Shown: positions 44,167 to 47,207 of the stretch, piece after piece | Layout of the letters: the number at the start of each line of letters is the position of its first letter | Numbering within the stretch: the first letter of the stretch is position 1 | Source of the DNA: Legionellaceae bacterium | Lineage (GTDB): Bacteria > Pseudomonadota > Gammaproteobacteria > Legionellales > Legionellaceae | Direction of reading: 5' to 3' | Length of the DNA stretch: 47,207 bases | Assembly: GCA_947477015.1 (NCBI GenBank) | Contig: CANJSM010000003.1 | Span: forward strand, 1 to 47,207 | Notes under the pieces: model-generated | Told to the model about the DNA's origin: nothing | The model's input: the letters and a program-made list of their open reading frames with translations, nothing else | Databases searched by the model: none | Position numbers and translations under genes: made by a program

Positions 44167-46968
44167 CTATGATGCAGGCGTCAGTCCAGATATAGAGAGT
44201 CTCGGTAATTTGATTGGATTCATTTTTGGTAAAGAGCTAAAAAATGACATGCTCATCCTCGAGGCCGTGGTGGGTTTGGCTGTTGGATTTTGAGTGGGTG
44301 TGATTGATAACGCATCTCTGATGGGTGAGGGATCTGGTAAATGTGACGTTTGTTTAAATAAGTCTAATTTTTGAATCACGTCGTCCAGTGAGGTATCACT
44401 TAATGGTCCGAGTAACGGTTTTAATGTCGATATCTGCAGTTTTATCTGGTTGATTTCATTTGAAATAACCTGTAAATACAGTTTAATTGTACCGGTGTGT
44501 TCTAAGATGTTTTTTGTGTTCAGCGTATCCAAAAATTTAGTGGTGATGTGAATGGTGTCGCATATTTTATTGTAAAAATTAATCGATGGTTCAGGAATGA
44601 ATTCGCCGTGGGTATTGTAGCTAAAAATAAGTTTATCATTATTGGACATTAAAAAATGACTGGCTTCTAGGGTTATTAATTTTTCTGGACTCAATGGACT
44701 CATGATATAAGCCATGTCCACACGAATTGCATCGGCAATAAAAGACAGTTCAGAAATCAATCTTGGATTGCCCAGTTTATCCATAATTGTTTTACCTTGT
44801 GGCTTAGGCTTGATGAGCAAGGCTTGATTTAAGATATCGTTAAATGCAACATCCGGATTGTAATTTAAGGTGGAGTGAACAAATTGTTTAATGACTTCTT
44901 TCACTAGGCTGTCGACTCGTGCGTTGTTTGAGTCGACTAAGTGTGCTAATTGTTTGACCAATAACGTGCGATATAACACAAAAGCTGGGCTATTTTGAAA
45001 CGCCCCATGCCAATCGACGTTTGTATCATAGTGATTCAATGTACAAAGAAAGTTAAACGAGTGTTTTAAATAATCCAGAACATTAGACCCATCAATGAGG
45101 TCTTCAATGCGCTTAGTGTAATTGCATGGCAGCCCTAACATACTGCGATAAAGACCATCTCCTTGAAAAATAAAGGCTGTATTTGGATCGGCATTCAATT
45201 TAAGCTGAATTTCAAAGGCAGTATCTAAAAATAGCTGGTAGGGATGTTGTGCATTAGCAGGGGTATTTGTTGCAGTGACTGCCGCTAGTTGCCTTACTTG
45301 AGTCAGGTCGCTCATTAATCCAGCTAATCCGCCTTCGGCTATCGCAGCGGTATAAAATGTTATAAGATTTTCAGGAAGCTTTGTCGTGAGTGACAATGGA
45401 ATGGCTCCAGTGATCTCCAATACCTGTTCTTTTATTTTTTGAACTGACTCAAAGACACGAATAAATTCAGCATTCTCGGGGTGTTTTAAATACGCCGTTG
45501 TATCTTTGATAAATGCAGCCAACTGGGGCAGCAAGGGTTTAGTTCGGGCTGTTGATGACATGTACGCCAGCAATTCTTTTTGTAACAAGAGTGTTTGATC
45601 TTCTGAGTTATCAATCAGTGTTTTAATTCGATCGGACAAATCAATTTCCACCACTTTACTTTCATTATAGCGCGCAGCAAACTCCCTAATCCAACCCCGA
45701 GCGCTGCCTAAAGCAATTTGCTTTGGGGATTTGCCGCTCAGTATTTGTAGAAAACTTGATTTATCGTTGTCATCGTATTTTTTTAATTCGCTCAAATCTT
45801 TTTGTGAGGTGATCGGTACACTTTTAAGTAGGATAGACAAGCGTTTTTGTTCCATAGTAACGCACTCAATGACGTCTGCAATCGTTTGACGATTCTCGAG
45901 ACTGCGTTTATAGTATAAATCGGTCAAACTAATGGTTAAATGAGCACTAACAGTCCCTAAAAAGGCTGCAGCAATGGCAATGCTGACTAAGGCAAAAACG
46001 GGTATAAACAGGGTCGTGACCGCACAAATTGCCACGGCTAATGAAGCAGTCACTAATCCTGAGAAAAAGTCCACGATGTAGAGGTATTGTCCTAAAAACC
46101 CGGGTTGGTTGACTTGCTCTGTTAGAAACTCAATGCAGGTTTTGATGAAATGAACCTGCATCTCTTGAGTAAATTGTTGACGACTTTCAGTTGACTCAAA
46201 GTGGCGTTTAAACCATACAGTAAATTCGCCACCTTTGGCTTCATCGTGTATTTCTTTCGCATGAACCTCATGGATTTTTTTAAAAGCCTGTTGAAACAAT
46301 TCATTCAATTGCTCTAAAAAATACACCTCAATGGCGAGGTTAAAGTCCTTGTCATTAAACAGTTGACCATTACTGGGTAAATAATACTGGGTTGCAAATG
46401 CTTCTCGCATGTTCGCTTTCTTCTTATCCACAAGCCCTAATAGGAGGCACTCTCTGAAATGAAATAGTTTGACCAAATCAGCAGCGATAGCGTTATATCG
46501 TTCATCCGTAAAACCCGCTTTTTTCATTTCCTCCTCGCATGCTTTCATGTCAGCATGAGCAGGTTTTTCATCACTTTTGTCCCAAGCACTATAAATTAAT
46601 ACGCTGCAACTGGCACCAATTGCCGTGGCAAATCCTCCTTGTGCAGCAGTTTTCAGACCAAATAGATCAGCGGAAGGTGTATTTTGTTCTGCTGCAAAGA
46701 ATAGCCCTACTAATACCATGCCAATCAAGGCTGAAAAAGCGCCTCGCTCTGCATTTTCTTGAAGGGTTGAGTCTCTGATATCATCATCCAAGTCGCTTTG
46801 TTTCAGAGTATGAAAATGACGGATGCACAACAGGTATTGATCAATTAGCTCTTTTTTGTTTTCAGTGCCTGGGATGCCAAGATGAACCACCATTTGCGTG
46901 TCTAAATACGCCTTACGATTGGCTTTAATGATGTTGAAATAGTCATTAATCGTTCGTTTCGTAAACAT
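44167..46968 (-). CDS. unrecognised 933-aa protein with two membrane hairpins
   Basis: I do not recognise this 933-residue protein. There is no signal peptide. Hydrophobic stretches at about 77-93 and 112-127 form one hairpin (LIGMVLVGLFFAA; ATAIGASCSVLIYSAW), and another lies around 302-345 (GLVTASLAVAICAVTTLFIPVFALVSIAIAAAFLG). The remaining two-thirds is helical and soluble. The C-terminus is Ser/Thr/Pro-rich. AAGGAT precedes the ATG. The layout is like that of large host-membrane-targeted effectors of intracellular Legionellales, but no catalytic motif is seen and the assignment is speculative. Confidence 0.75.
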   Translation of the reverse strand: MFTKRTINDYFNIIKANRKAYLDTQMVVHLGIPGTENKKELIDQYLLCIRHFHTLKQSDLDDDIRDSTLQENAERGAFSALIGMVLVGLFFAAEQNTPSADLFGLKTAAQGGFATAIGASCSVLIYSAWDKSDEKPAHADMKACEEEMKKAGFTDERYNAIAADLVKLFHFRECLLLGLVDKKKANMREAFATQYYLPSNGQLFNDKDFNLAIEVYFLEQLNELFQQAFKKIHEVHAKEIHDEAKGGEFTVWFKRHFESTESRQQFTQEMQVHFIKTCIEFLTEQVNQPGFLGQYLYIVDFFSGLVTASLAVAICAVTTLFIPVFALVSIAIAAAFLGTVSAHLTISLTDLYYKRSLENRQTIADVIECVTMEQKRLSILLKSVPITSQKDLSELKKYDDNDKSSFLQILSGKSPKQIALGSARGWIREFAARYNESKVVEIDLSDRIKTLIDNSEDQTLLLQKELLAYMSSTARTKPLLPQLAAFIKDTTAYLKHPENAEFIRVFESVQKIKEQVLEITGAIPLSLTTKLPENLITFYTAAIAEGGLAGLMSDLTQVRQLAAVTATNTPANAQHPYQLFLDTAFEIQLKLNADPNTAFIFQGDGLYRSMLGLPCNYTKRIEDLIDGSNVLDYLKHSFNFLCTLNHYDTNVDWHGAFQNSPAFVLYRTLLVKQLAHLVDSNNARVDSLVKEVIKQFVHSTLNYNPDVAFNDILNQALLIKPKPQGKTIMDKLGNPRLISELSFIADAIRVDMAYIMSPLSPEKLITLEASHFLMSNNDKLIFSYNTHGEFIPEPSINFYNKICDTIHITTKFLDTLNTKNILEHTGTIKLYLQVISNEINQIKLQISTLKPLLGPLSDTSLDDVIQKLDLFKQTSHLPDPSPIRDALSITPTQNPTAKPTTASRMSMSFFSSLPKMNPIKLPRLSISGLTPAS

Positions 46969-47207
46969 ATTTGGATCCTTCCAAATGGGGTCTTGAACAA
47001 CATGAATGATTCTATCTTATGCTTTTTTCTTGAGAGCAGCAATTCGATGATGGATGTCCACGGCTGTCGCATTAAAATTTGATCAACCTGCCGTAGGTTG
47101 GGCCTTGGCCCAACAATCTAGCTATTAGATTTCGTTTTATTTGACGAGGAGTAAGAAATAAGATCAAATGCCACATTCAAATTTTGATGAGGTGGCACGA
47201 TGCATGA
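46969..47207. other. right-edge intergenic region
   Basis: This gene-poor stretch holds the putative upstream region of the 933-aa gene, the long-form palindromic element, and after it AT-rich sequence. An open frame ATG at 47168 runs to the edge for 13 codons (beginning MPHSNFDEVARC), with GAGGAG about 16 nt upstream, too far for a normal ribosome site. TGCCAC and GTGGCA form a small inverted repeat over the same bases. I see no definite gene here. Confidence 0.4.
47069..47117 (-). repeat. palindromic element, long form, right copy
   Basis: This is an exact inverted copy of the 49-nt element at 101-149, with core at 47097-47114. It lies 101 nt upstream of the 933-aa gene start, the only copy in the window found 5' of its nearest gene. 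Confidence 0.9.

Overview
The window comes from a Legionellales-type gammaproteobacterium (Legionella/Coxiella relatives). The deciding evidence is a syntenic block of Dot/Icm type IVB secretion genes: icmX, icmW, icmV, dotA, dotB, dotC and dotD. Around it is a gammaproteobacterial housekeeping background (yqgE-ruvX-pyrB, comM, ubiK, ftsY-ftsE-ftsX, rsmD, M16 peptidase pair). The genus cannot be fixed from sequence reading alone.

Layout. (1) 204-4905, minus: a four-gene run of a membrane-anchored FMN glutamate-synthase-like protein, an unrecognised 185-aa protein, a single-domain CHR transporter and polyphosphate kinase. (2) 5032-11011: yqgE-ruvX-pyrB (plus), comM and ubiK (minus), a PII protein (plus), and a minus-strand run of DUF2520 dehydrogenase-like, 5-formyl-THF cyclo-ligase and EVE-domain genes. 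(3) 11123-18162: phosphatidylserine decarboxylase, then a malonate decarboxylase locus with mdcH divergent from mdcA-mdcCD-mdcE-mdcG-mdcB. The acyl-carrier subunit (MdcC) and the beta subunit (MdcD) are one polypeptide. No malonate transporter or regulator gene is adjacent. (4) 18061-23772: a beta-barrel outer-membrane protein that overlaps mdcB antisense, tRNA-Leu(CAG), a secreted protein of seven to eight Asp-box-like repeats, fumC, rsmE and trxA. (5) 23848-34518: the Dot/Icm block, followed by an unrecognised lipoprotein, a beta-barrel protein and a small proline-rich exported protein. (6) 34552-43477: rsmD and two M16 peptidase genes (minus), then ftsY-ftsE-ftsX running into a double-domain ABC permease and its ATPase (plus). 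(7) 43485-46968: two unrecognised proteins, one coiled-coil with an acidic C-terminus and one large protein with membrane hairpins; both are effector-like candidates.

The structure that ordinary gene annotation does not explain is a dispersed family of short palindromes, consensus GTTGGGCC-NN-GGCCCAAC followed by CTA. Seven copies are seen. Four sit between convergent genes, two of those supply the TAG stop codon of a gene (mdcH, rsmD), and one lies in frame inside the signal-peptide region of an M16 peptidase. The copies near the two window ends are identical over 49 bases and inverted. The one roomy convergent junction without this element (dotA/dotB) carries a different hairpin with 32-33-nt arms. 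No CRISPR array, insertion sequence or integrase gene was seen, and no gene-free stretch appreciably exceeds 300 bases.
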